Of a DNA stretch of 64,000 nt, positions 11,508-24,754 are shown piece by piece. Under the pieces are notes generated by a model. That model had not been told where the DNA came from. It searched no databases and worked only from the letters and a program-made list of their open reading frames with translations. This DNA is from Neurospora tetraspora. Lineage: Eukaryota; Ascomycota; Sordariomycetes; Sordariales; Sordariaceae. How positions within the stretch are numbered: the stretch's first letter is position 1; every line of letters begins with the position of its first letter. Both the position numbers and the translations under genes were made by a program. The stretch lies in NCBI RefSeq assembly GCF_033439725.1, contig NW_026944388.1:496001-560000 (forward strand), given 5' to 3'.

Positions 11508-13498
11508 TGACTTTGCTTGTTGGTGTTTTGGTGTTGTTGGCTGCTTGCCTGATCGCTGAGGTGGCCCGCCTCGAGCCCGCCCAACCTCATCGTCATCTCC
11601 TTGCATGAGGTGTGCCCGTAGCCAGGCACCGCGATGGCTCCGGGTCTCGCCTTGAACATCAACATTTTTTTTTCTAGCCGCACAAACTAGTGTCGCAGAT
11701 TCCCGTAGAAACGGGCGGAGGTAAAGGAAACCCACAGCCTAGAATCCAAAAGTGGGAATTGGGTACCTGCAAGAAATTTTTTTCTCATGGTTTTTCGCAC
11801 GCGGATGGATCTGTTGGGATACCCTGTCGATGTTGAATTAGGAAGTCGGGAATGCACCGGAAAGTTTGGAACTGTATGGTAGATAAGATAACGCAGTGAG
11901 AACGCCACGTCGCGAAAGAAGCCGAGTTGCAAAGTCATGGGATTATCTCGGAGTTTCCAAGCTGTCAAAGAGGAATTTTCAGCTTCAGCGGGAAATAGCA
12001 TGCATGAATATGGTATTGTATTGCTTAAAAATCAGGATAATGCGTCAATCGGTTTGAGGATTGTGAAATTTGCAGAGCGGCTTCTCTGATGCCTTTTTGC
12101 GAAATGACAACCAGAAAGACGTCGCTGAGAATGGAAATCCCCGGAAGGCATCCACGATAGGAAGTGTAGTAAGCAAATGTACCTCTCTGATCGGGACGGT
12201 GATTACAAACCACCTTAACTCCGTCGGTTCCATTCACAACCATCGTGACAAAGGGACGCGGGGTTTAGATTGGATTCTTGAAACGGAAACAAGGCCCAAC
12301 CACAGATTGATATCAGATTTCGTTTCAACAAATGTACGTGATGAAGCTTGCAACGTCGGGGCGCACATGATTGACAGGAGCCAGACCGGTAGCGTGCCCG
12401 AGCGGTGGAGTTTACAAGTTTGCAAAAGTTGCGGCCAGACAAAAGACAAGGAGGAGACGGATCAAAGACCGAGGGGCGGCGGCCGAGCCCCCGTCCTAAC
12501 TCCAAGCATCCAGAGTTCGGATCGTGAAATGTGCGCTTCACCGCCGCCGACGGACAAGTCTCAGGTGTCTGTTGGAAAGGGCGGCGCCAGGGCGTGTTTA
12601 AAAGGCCGAACCACCTCAAAGTGCAACACAACAGGGGGGTGTACTGAAGATAGGTACCTGGGGTACGTACCGCCGCCCAGGTACGTACCTTACACAATCT
12701 CCAAAAGTCGGCTTGACGGCTTCTCGGTTTTTTGTCAGCTGCTGCTGCGGATGGACGCATCACCCTTGTGCTGATGACCTTGCGGTGTCTGGAGTGTCTC
12801 GAACCCGAGAAAGCACCCCAACGAAGGGTCAGACTGAAGGTTTACAAAAGGAAGCACATCCCCATGATGCATCGTCAGGCTTCGCTCCGGCTCCTCTGTT
12901 TTGCTACCATCAACATCTTTTGTGATACGCCATTCTAGTGTGAAACTTTTGATCACCAAGTGACCTTCGAAAGCCGGCACGAAGCCACGCAAGATTCCAC
13001 TACTGCAATCACGGATTCCACTCTCAGGCTCCGTCCTCACAGTACCCGTCTTTCACTATCCACTCACACGCTGGACGAGACTCGTCGCGACTGCTGTCGT
13101 CTTTTTGAGGACTTGCTCTATCAAGACACACCCCCCACCCCCGGTCCTAGTCCGCCTGCCTGAACGCCCACGCCCACGCCCACGCCCTTACACGCCTTTA
13201 CACGCCCTTACCTGGCGGGCCCGCAATCGGCTTGACCCCTGTCTTGAGTCACTCGAACCAAGAACCGAGACGCGAAAACGCACCAAGCCAAATATTATTA
13301 GAGAAAAGAGCTCCCCCCGATTCTGCCCTCCGAGGAAAGAAAAAAAGAACCATGTCTTCCACAACAACACTCACCGCAACCACAACACCACCACCATCGA
13401 GGCCACAACTATTAGGCACTCTCTCTACCAGTGCATCGACATATCCTACCACTACCACTACTACTACTATTCGCACTTCATTCATCAAGCCCAACAAG
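11508..13498. other. Upstream intergenic and leader region
   Basis: A 234-codon open frame (12070-12774) opens at TTG, lacks recognisable domains and overlaps a 182-codon frame on the other strand, so it is not called. Inverted ggtacgtacc motifs cluster at 12650-12690. From about 13100 the plus strand is rich in cacgcccacgccc and then CA-rich, consistent with the promoter and long leader of the gene at 13499. Confidence 0.4.
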
Positions 13499-14290
13499 AT
13501 GTCCATCACACAAACATACTACCTCGCCCACAAGGCAAGGGCAAAGCTTTCTTCGGAAGCTGCCCGCCCCGATCACAACCTCCGCCTCCTGGTCGGACAC
13601 GCCAACCTCCTCGACTCGCTGATGGTCGAGCTCGCCGATGCCGAGAGGGAACAAGAATCATGGTTCAACCAATCCGTCCGCGGCGCCTCTAGCCGCAGCG
13701 AAGAGCGTCACATCCAATGGGCCGACGCGGTGGTCCACGAGCCCGAGCACGACTGGCAAGCCGAGGACGCCGAGTACAGCGACTCGGATTCCGATTCGGA
13801 CAGCGACCTGAGCGAGGACGACCACGAGGAGGACAACGAGGACGAGGACGTCGAGATGGCCGATGCCGTCCCCCTCAGGAGGATACCCTCGCACAGCAGT
13901 GGCAGCCTTCACCGGTACTCGATGCAAGCGCCGCTGCACCAATTCTACAACTACAACGACGACGAAGACATGGAGGAGGACGTCGAAGACGACGAGGAGG
14001 ACTACACCCATCTCGCCCTGCAGAGGAGCCCTTCGCACTCTGCGTCGCCGCCAGAACTCGATCTCGACTCGGACTCTTCAGAAGACGAGCACATGCCGCC
14101 TTCGCCGCCCACCACCATCCTATCCACATTCACATCATCGACGTCGCCCAAAAAGCAAGCGGGAGAGCAAACAGAAGACGACGAGGAAGATCAACAAGAA
14201 CAAGACAAGGACTCCTTTTTCACCCACAACCAGGGCTACTACCTACCAAGCCGTGGTCCGACACTTGTGTCGACGATAGGGGTGTACTAA
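13499..14290 (+). CDS. Conserved acidic fungal protein of unknown function
   Basis: This single exon codes 263 residues from the ATG at 13499 (aacaagATGtcc). The first 50 residues (MSITQTYYLAHKARAKL, then a region ending HANLLDSLMVELADAE) look helical and resemble the N-terminus of uncharacterised Pezizomycotina proteins. The rest is disordered and very acidic: Ser-Asp repeats at about residues 97-107, a Glu/Asp tract at about 109-120, and a second Asp/Glu tract at about 155-170. An in-frame ATG at 13352 would add 49 Thr/Ser-rich residues; I prefer 13499 because the conserved block begins there. No catalytic motif, signal peptide or membrane segment is seen. The acidic tracts suggest, without proving, a nuclear or chromatin-linked protein. 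Confidence 0.75.
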   Translation: MSITQTYYLAHKARAKLSSEAARPDHNLRLLVGHANLLDSLMVELADAEREQESWFNQSVRGASSRSEERHIQWADAVVHEPEHDWQAEDAEYSDSDSDSDSDLSEDDHEEDNEDEDVEMADAVPLRRIPSHSSGSLHRYSMQAPLHQFYNYNDDEDMEEDVEDDEEDYTHLALQRSPSHSASPPELDLDSDSSEDEHMPPSPPTTILSTFTSSTSPKKQAGEQTEDDEEDQQEQDKDSFFTHNQGYYLPSRGPTLVSTIGVY

Positions 14291-17200
14291 ACACTTCACC
14301 ACACACACACATTTCCTTGTTCTACAATGATTCCTCATTATCTTGCATAGCACTCTTCTGCATTGGGCACGGCGTTTTACATTTTGCATTTTCTTTTTAC
14401 GATGATACCACATTTCATTTGGCATGCATCGGGACACTTGGGAAGATTGGATTGGATCGGATCGGATTGGGACTATCGGGAGTTTCTACCATCATCAAGC
14501 GACAGCGTTTTTTCACATCATCATCGACCAGACTTATGTTTGTTCTTTTTCTCTACTCTCGACATCACTACTCAATAATGGTCTATATTTTTATGGTGGC
14601 GGAATGGGAATGGGGAAACGAACAAAAAAGTTATAGGGCAAATGGCAATTGGAGCTTTGGGCATTTTTCACTCTGGAACTCTATTCTTGCTATCGCGCAA
14701 TTGTTGTACTGTACCCGCTCCATCACCACGGCAGTGTGGTGTTTTGGTTGAGTGGGGATTAAGGGTATGGATGGGGAAGCATGATCTCATAGCTATCGGT
14801 ACTTCGCAGCTCAAACTGTGTTTCGGGACAAATAACAGCGAACTTTTTCTTCGGAACCAATTGTGCAATCTTTCCAATCGTGCCAACGTCTTGTCTTCTA
14901 TGTCATGATGATGATGATCAGTGATCAATGATTGATTTACATGCGGCTTGCGATTTGCGATACATAACCGCAAATGGGGGAAATAGGACGGGGATTGATT
15001 GATCTTCGGGGGATCCGATGGGGACAAGAGTCATCTCAGTTACAAGCCGATCGGTGTAACGGTTTGGGAATCGGGGTCGGTAAGTGGCTTGCAAAACGCC
15101 GAATAAATCATCTTTCATCATTCTTTCGAAAATCAATCAATCATCATCATTTTTGTCAGTACAAAGAAACATTGATTTCCAATCCTAGCGACAATCATCT
15201 TTGTTTTGGGTATGCGACGGTGTGTGTGTGTGTGTGTGTGAATCGCAAACAACTCAATCAAGGGTATCAGTCCCCTTCCGTCCCTTCAAGTTCCGATTCT
15301 TCCCATTCAGAGTCACCGTCACCGTCCTGTTTTCTTTCCCAACTTCCTCATGCCTTCATGTACCTACATACATGTCTTGAATCATATCCATCCGACCATT
15401 CTGTGTGGTTGATAGAAATGGCCGATTATCGGAACCGTCTCATACCTACCAACGCTGTGTATCGCATAAACCGTCACACAGCACAGCTCTGCACATGATG
15501 ACAACTTGACAGCTTCCTACCTACTGTAGGTACAGCTGTGTAATGCACAGCCAACAGCTATAGCTCCGTCCCGTAGTCGCAGTCAGGCCTCGGTGCTTCT
15601 GGCTCGACGACTGACGACGGAAGACGACGGAGACAACCACAAAAAGCCAAGTGCAACATCTGCCTTCTTGTCACTGGGCACGACTGGCATGACTGGGCAC
15701 CGGCAACCTTCTCCGCACTTAGTACGCCGCACTTAACAAATTGCGTTTCGTTATCGCCGGCGGGTGCATCGTGAAACTCGGAGTCGGAGGAGCTGTGGCG
15801 GAGCTGGGAGCCTGAAAGCGAAGTGCTAGTGAAGTGCCAGTCAGTGATGCACAATACCTAGTGTCACAGTCCCCCCATCTCCGTGATAACCTTGATAAGC
15901 TGTGGGGACTGGAGAAGAGGCGAAGCGTAGTTGTAGGTCAAGCGAAGACAGGTATTTTTTAGATGGGGCATATGACAACAGCCCAGGCTGCCCAGCAACC
16001 CCCAAGCAAAAGGCCAAGAGAAGTAATACGATAATCACAAGTGTCAGAAAAGTCAAAAAGGTGTCGACGATAGGGCGCGCGATCTACCCGCACATCTCCA
16101 TCGCGTTATCGGCGTTTATCGGTAAGGTTTCGCTGTCGCGTATCTTAACAGGAAAAAGTGGTGATGTCAATGGAGGTCATCCATGATTCTTAGGGGTCCC
16201 TCCTCTCCAATCCTCTTCCGCTTCTTCCCCCATATTGTGGATTTTACTTGTCACCGTTAGATGGAACCGTTAAAGTTGCCGCACAACATACTCCTGTCAT
16301 CGATAAGCAGGAACAAGTTGGACCCTGCCTAGATAGTATGGTCTTTGTAATCGCAGAACCCTCGGCCTTCCAGGCAGCGAGCGACTGGTAGGTAGGTAAA
16401 GTGAGGGAGTGTGTGTGTCACTTAGACGTGGACCGCCCCGAGTTGTGTGTTTCCCGTCGCTTGTGTGTTTGAATCAAGATGATTCAGATTCCCAAATTCG
16501 GCCGGTTGATAGGTCACCGGGTTCCGAGGCACCGAAGGGACGGTAAACTACAAGTAGGTAACTATCGTGAGTTTCTCGGTTCGCGGAAGTCGGTAGAGTC
16601 GGTCTGATTCATAGCGGGCTATTACGGGCGGGACGACGGGACTGCCTGGTTTGGGGAGGGGTACACATAGGTACTAAGAGGAGAAAGAGGGGGTGTGAAG
16701 GTTGATAAGATAATGCTAGACTAAGGCTAGAGCGAATGTGGAAAGCGAAGAGATGAAAATCCGGGGAGACAAGGGGGGGGAAGGGTTTGTACGAGCGCGG
16801 ATCTTAGCGCCATGCTCGCTTGATTTGCGGTAAGCAACAAGGCAGGAGATTAGTGAAGTGCTAGAAAAATTCCCGGCCTTTGTTTTTCTGGGCGACAAAC
16901 TTCTTTGAGATCAGAGCTTGTGAGAACTATGCCCCCTTTGGGTTTGAGGTGTTACGATCCAGGCACAGCTAGGTGGAAGGCACAAACGTCAAATGGTTTT
17001 GGAACATGTCAACGACTTCCTGCATTCACACCAAGCCGGGAAGCTCTTGCGTGATGGAGACTCGAACTTCGCGGAGATCTGGACAAGAGGTTGGAGAAGA
17101 TCGCACTAGATAGAGCATCTGTACCAAGCAAGGAAGGTGAGGAGCAAGGCAAGGCAAGGTCAGGTACGCGTAACGCTTCCGTCCGGGGAAGCAGTACGGA

Positions 17201-20200
17201 AAGGTACCTAGTGCACAACGTACAGCGAATGCGATGCGCATGTGAGCGTTGAAGTTTTTAAAGACGGATAACGTGATGCTTCTGTTCCCCGCAAGCCGTT
17301 CCAACTTTGCTGGGATTTTTCACATCTTCTTCAATTTGAAACTCGAATTCAAGATGAGGAGGTATGGTCACGCAGGAAAAGAGACTCATCGCATAGCGGA
17401 ACCCGCTAACCCGCACCGCGATTCCAAGCCGTTCATGGTAAACAATCTGTTTCTTTGACGCTATCTGATCACAGGGCGGTTCTTTCATCCGCGGGCGCTA
17501 CCGGATGTTCCAGGCGGAGCTCTCTCACTTTCAGGAAGACTGCCCGATCTTCAGCCCCGCACCTACAAGCGCGGGGTAGGTTGTAGCAGCGGGAGCCGTA
17601 AGCGCGTTCCGGCACGGTATCACGGACTACGGAGAAATGTCTCATGAGCAATGAAACGCAGTTATCGAAACACGGTGAAGAAGCGGTGCCGTCGACCGTC
17701 GGCAGCCAAGCCGGCTCTTGCGGCGGCCGCGGCTCCTCGGCGGCGCCCGGTCATTGGACAAGGGAAGGAACCACTTCCGGACGGCCCCTCCCCTTACGGC
17801 CCCTCTTCCTCCGCCAATACGACTTTCCACCAACTTATGCACCCCATTCGCCAGGTTGTACGCGTAACAATTTCACCGAGCGAAGCGACGCAGAAAAGTA
17901 TCGTGAGGTGAGTGAGCTACGCCCATCTCAGAACGGAAGCTTGGGAGGAGTGTCTTTAGCCAAAAAGGCCCAGCCTTTTGGCACAAAGATTGGTGGCTGG
18001 CGTGGCTGCCAGTTACGGTTCGGTTGGCCGCCGCACGTTCGGAGATTGCGGCAGCAGAGATATTGAACAATCAACAAACAGCGGAGAATGGAAGTTGTGC
18101 GATCACCGTGATGCGATGCGGTATCGGTCAAGCTGGATAAACGGCTGGTTACCGTATCCTGACCGTTCACTCACCAGTCGGCAGGGCGAAACAGTCTGGG
18201 ATGCGAAAGCGAGGTGAGCTGAACGACAACCTCAACACAATGGGACAAAAAAAAGAACGAGCATCGCATCAACCAAACGGCACAAAGAAATTAAGACAAG
18301 ACAAGAGAAGGAAAATGCAAACGCCGATATAGGAACCAGCCATCGCACGTTTCGCTCACAAAGGAAAAAGGGATAATAATTGGTGAGTTCGTTCAAAGGC
18401 CCCAGACTGCCGGCGTCAAAGGCCGCGCCGAAACAAACAATGGGCTCACAAGCGACCTGTCAACCACTGTGCTGGTGGTGGTGAGGCTTCGCTTCAGCGC
18501 AAATCAAGCCCCTTGGCGACAACCACCCGACTGTTTTGCTTCGCTGGCACCCCTGAAGCGCCCTGATCTGATGTTGTAGGAGTTGAAGGCTCTCAACCGA
18601 GAAACAAAGCGTCCATTTGATTGGATATAGATCATCGTGATGAGATGATCAATGACCGCCTATGAAAACATCAGGACAGCGGTTCAGCAGTGAGCAAACT
18701 CGCTTCTGTATCAATGCCATCTGTTCAACAGCTGCTTTGTACGGTTTCAGTGGTTGATAGCAGTTGTCGACTCCCAAAACACTGCACTCCGCCTTTCTGT
18801 AGCCGTAGGCACATGTCCAACATCCAACATCCGATCCCTCCTCTAGAGTTTTACAGATTAGCGGACTGTCACTGGAGATGCATCTCGGACGATCCAGATC
18901 CCATACCGACTTTTCGGCTTCGTATCCGGTAAACCACCAATGAAGTCAAGACAACTCATACAATGCTCTCAACAGAGACACACATGAACCGTACGTGAGT
19001 TTGAGGTTGGTGGATTCTCTTTGGTTATGGAAACAAAAGATGAGCAGAGGGCTGTGGTTAGCGAAGCAGCTGATAGGTACCTGTACTGTAAATCGTGGGG
19101 TTGGCGGTTTGGTTTAGGTGGTTTGTTGCTGTGCTGTGCTGTAGGTCATGTTGAACAGAGGCTGGGATTCCCCAGCTTTTGCCCATTGTGAACCAAACAC
19201 AGGAAGGTATGAGCGGTGCACAGTTCAAGAGGCAAGAGCGAATGGAACGAACCTGTTGATCCCGTCAGTGCGGACAGTCCCCCCCTTCCTCAGTCAGGAA
19301 CGGGGAGACAGACGTTTACTTTGATTGAATCAGATCTCAAGATCTCAGCTCGAGCTCCAGGTAACGAACGCTTCACATTTCTCGCCTCCCTCCCCCGTAT
19401 TCCCAAGTCAGATCTTGAGATCACAGCCTCCGGCATTGATCCCGAAGCTACCAAAGATAGCAGATCCAGCGATCCAGACCAGCGTTGATCGCGGTTATTT
19501 TCAGGGGAAAGAGAGGCTGTGCGGTTTCAATCTGTGCTCCATCTGCTCCACGACCCAAGATAAGATAAACTCCGATGCCCTAACAGCTCCGCGGGAAAGT
19601 TCGTAAAGCGAGAATGAGGATCATCGCTGTTGATGTCTTCTTCTAGGTGTCAAACTATCAGCATTGCCCTGCAAAGAGAATCCCGTTGTTAGGGACACTG
19701 CACTGCTCTGGTGGGTGCGGTGTAGGTGTATAGAGAGCTCCAAATCAGAGACACAACCACCAAGCAAAAGCGTCAAGGTTTCGTTAACGGTCAGCGGGAA
19801 CTAGGAACTAGTACGGGGGTTAATAAGGTAAATACGGGGTGCAGAAAAGGGAGATGCACAACAACAAAACAGGGGGAAAAGAGAGCCGCGTGACCCCAAT
19901 GTCGTTAGAACATCAGCGGTCAAAGTCCACTGTTAGGGGACTCGTTACAGTGGAGACGGGGTGAGTAGTGTTGACATTTTGCAAAAGTCCACTTGTGGAT
20001 TGATGATCATCTTTGCCTCTGTGAGTGGGTTCTGGGTTGTGGATGGTGGTGGGTAGTGGATACAAACAGCCAGATCCATTGTTGACACTTGACATATTCT
20101 CCATTGATTTTCCTCCACAATGGAGATTGGTGATGTTCCAAAATCCACTTAGACTACTGATCCTCGTTCTCTGAATTTGTGGTACTTGAGCCTCTTCGCT

Positions 20201-23200
20201 CCGCTTTTTCGTCTGTTCGGAGTTTACTTGGCGGACGAAAGACAAGGACATGGAAGAAAGAGACGAGGATTGGAAGATTCGTCCCCTTTTTGTTTACCTT
20301 CGTCCCAAAAAGGGGTTTGGGTTCATGGTTTTCTTCGCTAAAGCGGGTTAAGCTTAACTCTTTTTCTCCGAATCGGATGCAAACCTTCATTTTAATCTCG
20401 AAGCCAGAACCACCAAAAACCCTTTAACAAACCCCAGAGGTCAAATTCTGCCGAATCGTCATCTGAACCGGAGCCAAACCAAACCAGGCTTTGGGTGCTA
20501 GCCAGGGTACAGTCCCAACTCACCGGGACAACTCGGCGGTCGGTATTAGTGTCGGTGTCGGTGTATTGACCTTGTCCGACCGCCGGGAACGGGGTTACGG
20601 GGTCAATTACCATACCGTTGCCCGTCCCGTTACCGCTTACTTACCACTTACTAGGTTTAAAGTTTAAACTAACAGCACGCTATTCTAGAGGTATTATATT
20701 GACACTCCCACCCCCTATATCGGAGTGGAAGATCCTCAAGGATTACAATACGCCGTGAGCCGTTGGTAGATCATCAACTTCTCCCTGTCCAGTCCGGCCA
20801 GGTTCCGGATGGGAGGCATGGGAGGGTGTGTAGGTAGCTCAAGGGCGGAATCAAGTCCCGTCATGAGGGATAGGGGGAGACGCGGGGGTAACACTCACCT
20901 ATTCACCTACTTTATTTGTATCTACTTGATCCATACCTTACCTTACCTTACCGCCATGTTCCAGACTTCCAGGCGCGTGTAGTGCACCCAGGAGGTCAGG
21001 GGAGGTCAGGGGAGGCCAGGGGAGATTCGTGATAGTTCATGAGATGGCGTGCGATGGTGTGCGGTAGCGGTAGCAGTAGCGGTAGCGGTAACCGTGGATG
21101 GTGTTTTTCAGATGAACTCCGAGATCTTTCCGCCAGTTTAGTACGGAACCGGTGAGCCGGTTGCATCTTGTGCTATACCCGCTCCCAGGTTACCACATGC
21201 AAAGAGGATCTGGGGTTAATGGAGTCAAGGAATGTGAAATCCGGAATCTGGGCTTAAGCCCGATGTTCGGTACGGTATCCTGTCTTGAAACTTGGCGTTG
21301 AACATGAGACCTTTCCTCCGTGAGACAGACTCGGGACGGAGGTGGCTTTGAGCTGGGAGGCTTTGTGGCTTTTTGGTTGGCTTGACGGGGCTGTCAAAGT
21401 CGAGACATATGATCTGGTTTGGTGTCGAGGGGTAGAAGTAGCTGATGTGGCGAGTGAACTTGAAAATCCGGGGTTGAGACAAGGTGCTGGATTTACGTTG
21501 TTGTCTTGATTATTCCCATCACCGGAGGGCCTGGTTTCGCGAACATGTGAAGGAAAGCACTGCCTTTGATATCTCGATCTTGAATCCGAGTGTGATTGTC
21601 CTGCTGCCTTTGCAACTCATCGAAAACCTTGGAAGGATGGATATCTGATAAGAACACCTCCGTTCCAAGTTCCCGGTTTTTGTTTCGGGATGTCTCGATG
21701 GGAGGTGATGTGTGGTCCCGATCACATGCAGATGCCAACACTTCCCACATCCAGTCCACGGATAGCGCACCCGCAAACTGCCAAGTCTTTTATGCACCGG
21801 CAGACCGGCGAGTAAACTATTCCGGGCGAACGACGGTCTCGGATATTTTCCCCACACACTAGGTACTTTGAAAGAGGTAAGGTTGGAGATATGTATGATG
21901 ATGGCGATGCCGGTCACAGGATTGTTATCAACGTTGCTTGGTTGAGGAAAGGCGGTCAAGTTGGACATGACGGAGCTGCAGGGAGATTATCTGAGCATCG
22001 CTCGGTATGCATCGGCACCTTAGCTACCCGTCCACAATTGTGACTTTGACACCCACCATCTCGGATTTAAGGTGACAGAGGTGTTGGTGAGTCGGACGGG
22101 TGTGTCCTTGCATGTTGACGACATGGAGGGGTGTGAACCATTACCGTCCACTCCCACCTTGAATGCCCGCCTTTATGCAGTGTTTCAGTTCTTGCATCGT
22201 GATCACAACTGAATGGGAGCTTTCCCAAAAGGATGTGTTTGTGGTTGATACTGCTCCGATGTTCGGCCGGTTTTTTCCCGCGGAACCATGAAGCTTTGGG
22301 AGACGGAGATCCAAGGAAAGAATCGGGACAGTGACTCGGGTCAACACGGGAGATTTCGCGTGGAGGCAGACAACCTTCAATTTTTGGGCTGGGTGACCGA
22401 GAAGTCAAAATCCGATATCGAGAAAACCGGCTTTTGTGCTGGGTGAAAGCTGTTAAATGACCTCTGTACCTGAGGGGTGCTGTGCAAAAGCCGCGCCATG
22501 TGGTTCAGTCATTTTATCGTGATGTTTCAGCCTTGTAGAGGGAATCCGTCAATGATACCTACACTATTTTGAAGATGTTGTCGGATGAAATAGGGTCTGC
22601 ATGGCAACCCACAATCCACATCCGCAGAGGGGATCCACATCGTGGAGAGTGGATTATCGTGAATGTCGCGGTGATGGATGCGGAATAAGCAACTCCGATG
22701 GATGTCGATGTCGATGATGACATTGGGAAAGGGACAGAAACCGCCCGCGGAATAACGGTACATCTACCTCGTACACCTCCACCCTTTACGGGACCTTTGG
22801 TGATCGGCCGCGTGCCCGTTGAAAAGGCCGAGCTGCCGCACTGCGTGGAGTCCGGGAGTGCACGGGCGGAGTTGGGCAAAAAAATCTCGGAGATGCGGGA
22901 CCAGCGGGGCTCCGAACATGCCGAGTTCTAGTGGGAAATGGAAGCTATGGAGCTATGGCCACCGACTCCCGTCCAGCCGCGCTCCCCACCCCACCCGTGG
23001 GCCGTCGGGAAAAAATGGAGATTGCTTCAGTGTCACGACGTCACTGTTCACCTTCATCTCATCCACTGCCCCCCGGGTCGTTACGGAAACAGACATTGAC
23101 CTTGACTCCCATCTTTCCCCACGTCCCACCCCCGGTCACGACTGCATTGCTTGACCACCGACTTCCCACAAGGCTGAGGAAGGGCACCACTGCAGCAACC

Positions 23201-23204
23201 AACC
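14291..23204. other. 9-kb region without a supportable gene
   Basis: Frames of up to about 174 codons occur but none shows a domain, a conserved splice pattern or a consistent codon preference. Visible structure includes a (GT)n microsatellite at about 15221-15240, a GC-rich island at 17640-17850 with two short overlapping frames (17644 and 17651, the latter running into a possible GTGAGT donor), accttaccttacc repeats at about 20936-20952 and gcggta repeats at about 21061-21090. Long non-coding transcripts, fast-evolving orphan genes or an extended 5' leader are all possible. Confidence 0.4.
15221..15240. repeat. (GT)n microsatellite
   Basis: An uninterrupted run of about ten GT units lies in intergenic DNA. 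It is simple sequence with no sign of function. Confidence 0.9.
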
Positions 23205-24542
23205 ATGCAGCCGGCTACCAGATCGATAGCCGTCGCCGGCCCGGCCTCTGCGGCCTTGCGCCACCGGAGCGCACGCACAGCTACCACCCCTTTCGTCTGT
23301 CTTGGCTGCCGGTCCGTGCAACGCCGGCAACAACAATGCCGACCATTTTCGGGCACCGTCTCTACACAAACGGATCTTCGCTCCGGCCTCACAAAACTCA
23401 CATCCCGGCGCTTGATCTCCGTCTCCGGTCCGGATGCCTCCAAGTTCCTCCAGGGTGTCATCACCAACAACATCAACGCTCCGCACAATGCCAATGGCTT
23501 TTACACCGGCTTCCTGACAGCCCAGGGCCGTGTAGTCCACGATGTCATCATCTACCCGGATGACCTGGGCCCGGAACCAGGGAAGCAGAGCTTCTTGATC
23601 GAGGTTGACGCCGATGAGGCCGTGACACTTCACAAGCACATCAAGCGCTACAAGCTGCGTTCGAAGTTCAACTTGAAGCTGCTAGACCCAGAGGAGCGTG
23701 CTCTCTATCACACATGGAACGACGTAGACCAGTCCGGGCCTTGGAGTAAGCTGGTCGAGGAGGTTCAAAAGGACGGTAACGCGAGGGCTGTCCCGGACCC
23801 GCGTGTTCCAGCCTTCGGCTCCCGTGTGATCATCAACCAAACAGCCTCTTCCTCGCCACTAACAAACGCCGACCTGACACCCGAGTCATCTTACCATCTC
23901 CGCCGTTACCTCCTCGGCATCCCCGAAGGCCAGTCCGAGATCATCTCCGGCACTGCCCTCCCTCTCGAGTCCAACATGGACGTCATGAACGGCATCGACT
24001 TCCGCAAGGGCTGTTACGTTGGGCAGGAGCTTACCATCCGCACCAAGCACCGTGGTGTTGTCCGCAAGCGCATCCTTCCTTGCATTCTCTATTCTGAGGG
24101 TGCCGCCCCCGAGATCCCAGCTGACGGCCCCGGGCAACTCGAAGCGCTGGAAAAGCTTTTGAAGCCTGAAGTCGAGGAGGGAGTCAAGGCAGAGATGATT
24201 CCTCAAGGGGCAAGTATTGACAAGGTGGACAAGAAGTCTAGGAGTGCCCCCGGCAAGTGGCTGAGGGGTATTGGCAATGTCGGACTTGCGCTGTGCAGGT
24301 TGGAGGTGATGACGGATACCGTCTTGCCGGGAGAGACTCCGGGGATGTATAGCCCTGAGCAGGATTTCGTGGTTAGCTTGGGTGGAGAGGAGGGCAGTGA
24401 AGTCGAGGCCAAGAAGGTCAAGGTGAAGGCCTTTGTGCCATTTTGGTTGAAGGATGTGTGGAGGATGGAGGCGGAGAAGGCGGAAGAGGAGAGGAGGATG
24501 AGGGAGGAGCTGTTGAGAGACCGGGAATCGGATGTCGAATAA
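23205..24542 (+). CDS. caf-17: CAF17/IBA57 mitochondrial iron-sulfur cluster assembly protein
   Basis: This intronless gene codes 445 residues. The family is a tetrahydrofolate-binding, GcvT-like protein that works with ISA1 and ISA2 in the mitochondrial matrix to mature 4Fe-4S proteins such as aconitase and lipoate synthase. The diagnostic motif GCYVGQE lies at about residue 268, just after NGIDFRKG. Residues 1-60 are rich in Arg, Ser and Ala with almost no acids, as expected of a matrix presequence. The core starts at LTSRRLISVSGPDASKFLQG (about residue 64). The last 25 residues are charged and rich in Glu and Arg (AEKAEEERRMREELL). The ATG lies in an accATGc context with no better candidate upstream. 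It converges on the pseudokinase gene, with about 210 bp between stop codons. Confidence 0.93.
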   Translation: MQPATRSIAVAGPASAALRHRSARTATTPFVCLGCRSVQRRQQQCRPFSGTVSTQTDLRSGLTKLTSRRLISVSGPDASKFLQGVITNNINAPHNANGFYTGFLTAQGRVVHDVIIYPDDLGPEPGKQSFLIEVDADEAVTLHKHIKRYKLRSKFNLKLLDPEERALYHTWNDVDQSGPWSKLVEEVQKDGNARAVPDPRVPAFGSRVIINQTASSSPLTNADLTPESSYHLRRYLLGIPEGQSEIISGTALPLESNMDVMNGIDFRKGCYVGQELTIRTKHRGVVRKRILPCILYSEGAAPEIPADGPGQLEALEKLLKPEVEEGVKAEMIPQGASIDKVDKKSRSAPGKWLRGIGNVGLALCRLEVMTDTVLPGETPGMYSPEQDFVVSLGGEEGSEVEAKKVKVKAFVPFWLKDVWRMEAEKAEEERRMREELLRDRESDVE

Positions 24543-24754
24543 GGGTCGAACAGTCAACCGAATCGCACAATACCTGTGAGCATCATCGAATGTTTACCCA
24601 ACTTCAATGTACATTTACCTATTGTAAAAGGCTAAAAGATGAGCAGAAAAGACACCCTGTGTGTTGCTACTGAGATTTTCCCGGACGGAAAGACTAACCC
24701 GAACTCATATATCTGCTCCTTCCAGGGCAACTGCTCGTCCCCCACCATACCACA

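Noticed and set aside
12390-12480. tRNA-like start (tgcccgagcggtgg)
   Set aside because: The A-box resemblance is good but no T-arm or matching acceptor stem occurs at the right distance.
12070-12774. 234-codon plus-strand frame
   Set aside because: It opens at TTG with no early in-frame ATG, shows no domain, and overlaps a 182-codon frame on the opposite strand; composition alone explains it.
13232-13498. Longer N-terminus for the acidic protein
   Set aside because: The added residues are Thr/Ser-rich translation of a CA-rich leader; the conserved block begins at the ATG at 13499.
17644-18066. Short overlapping frames in a GC-rich island
   Set aside because: Two frames of similar length compete, neither shows family features, and a splice partner for the possible GTGAGT donor was not found.
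20640-20800. Possible old retroelement end near ttgacactcccacc
   Set aside because: No matching partner repeat, no coding region and no target duplication could be found in the window.
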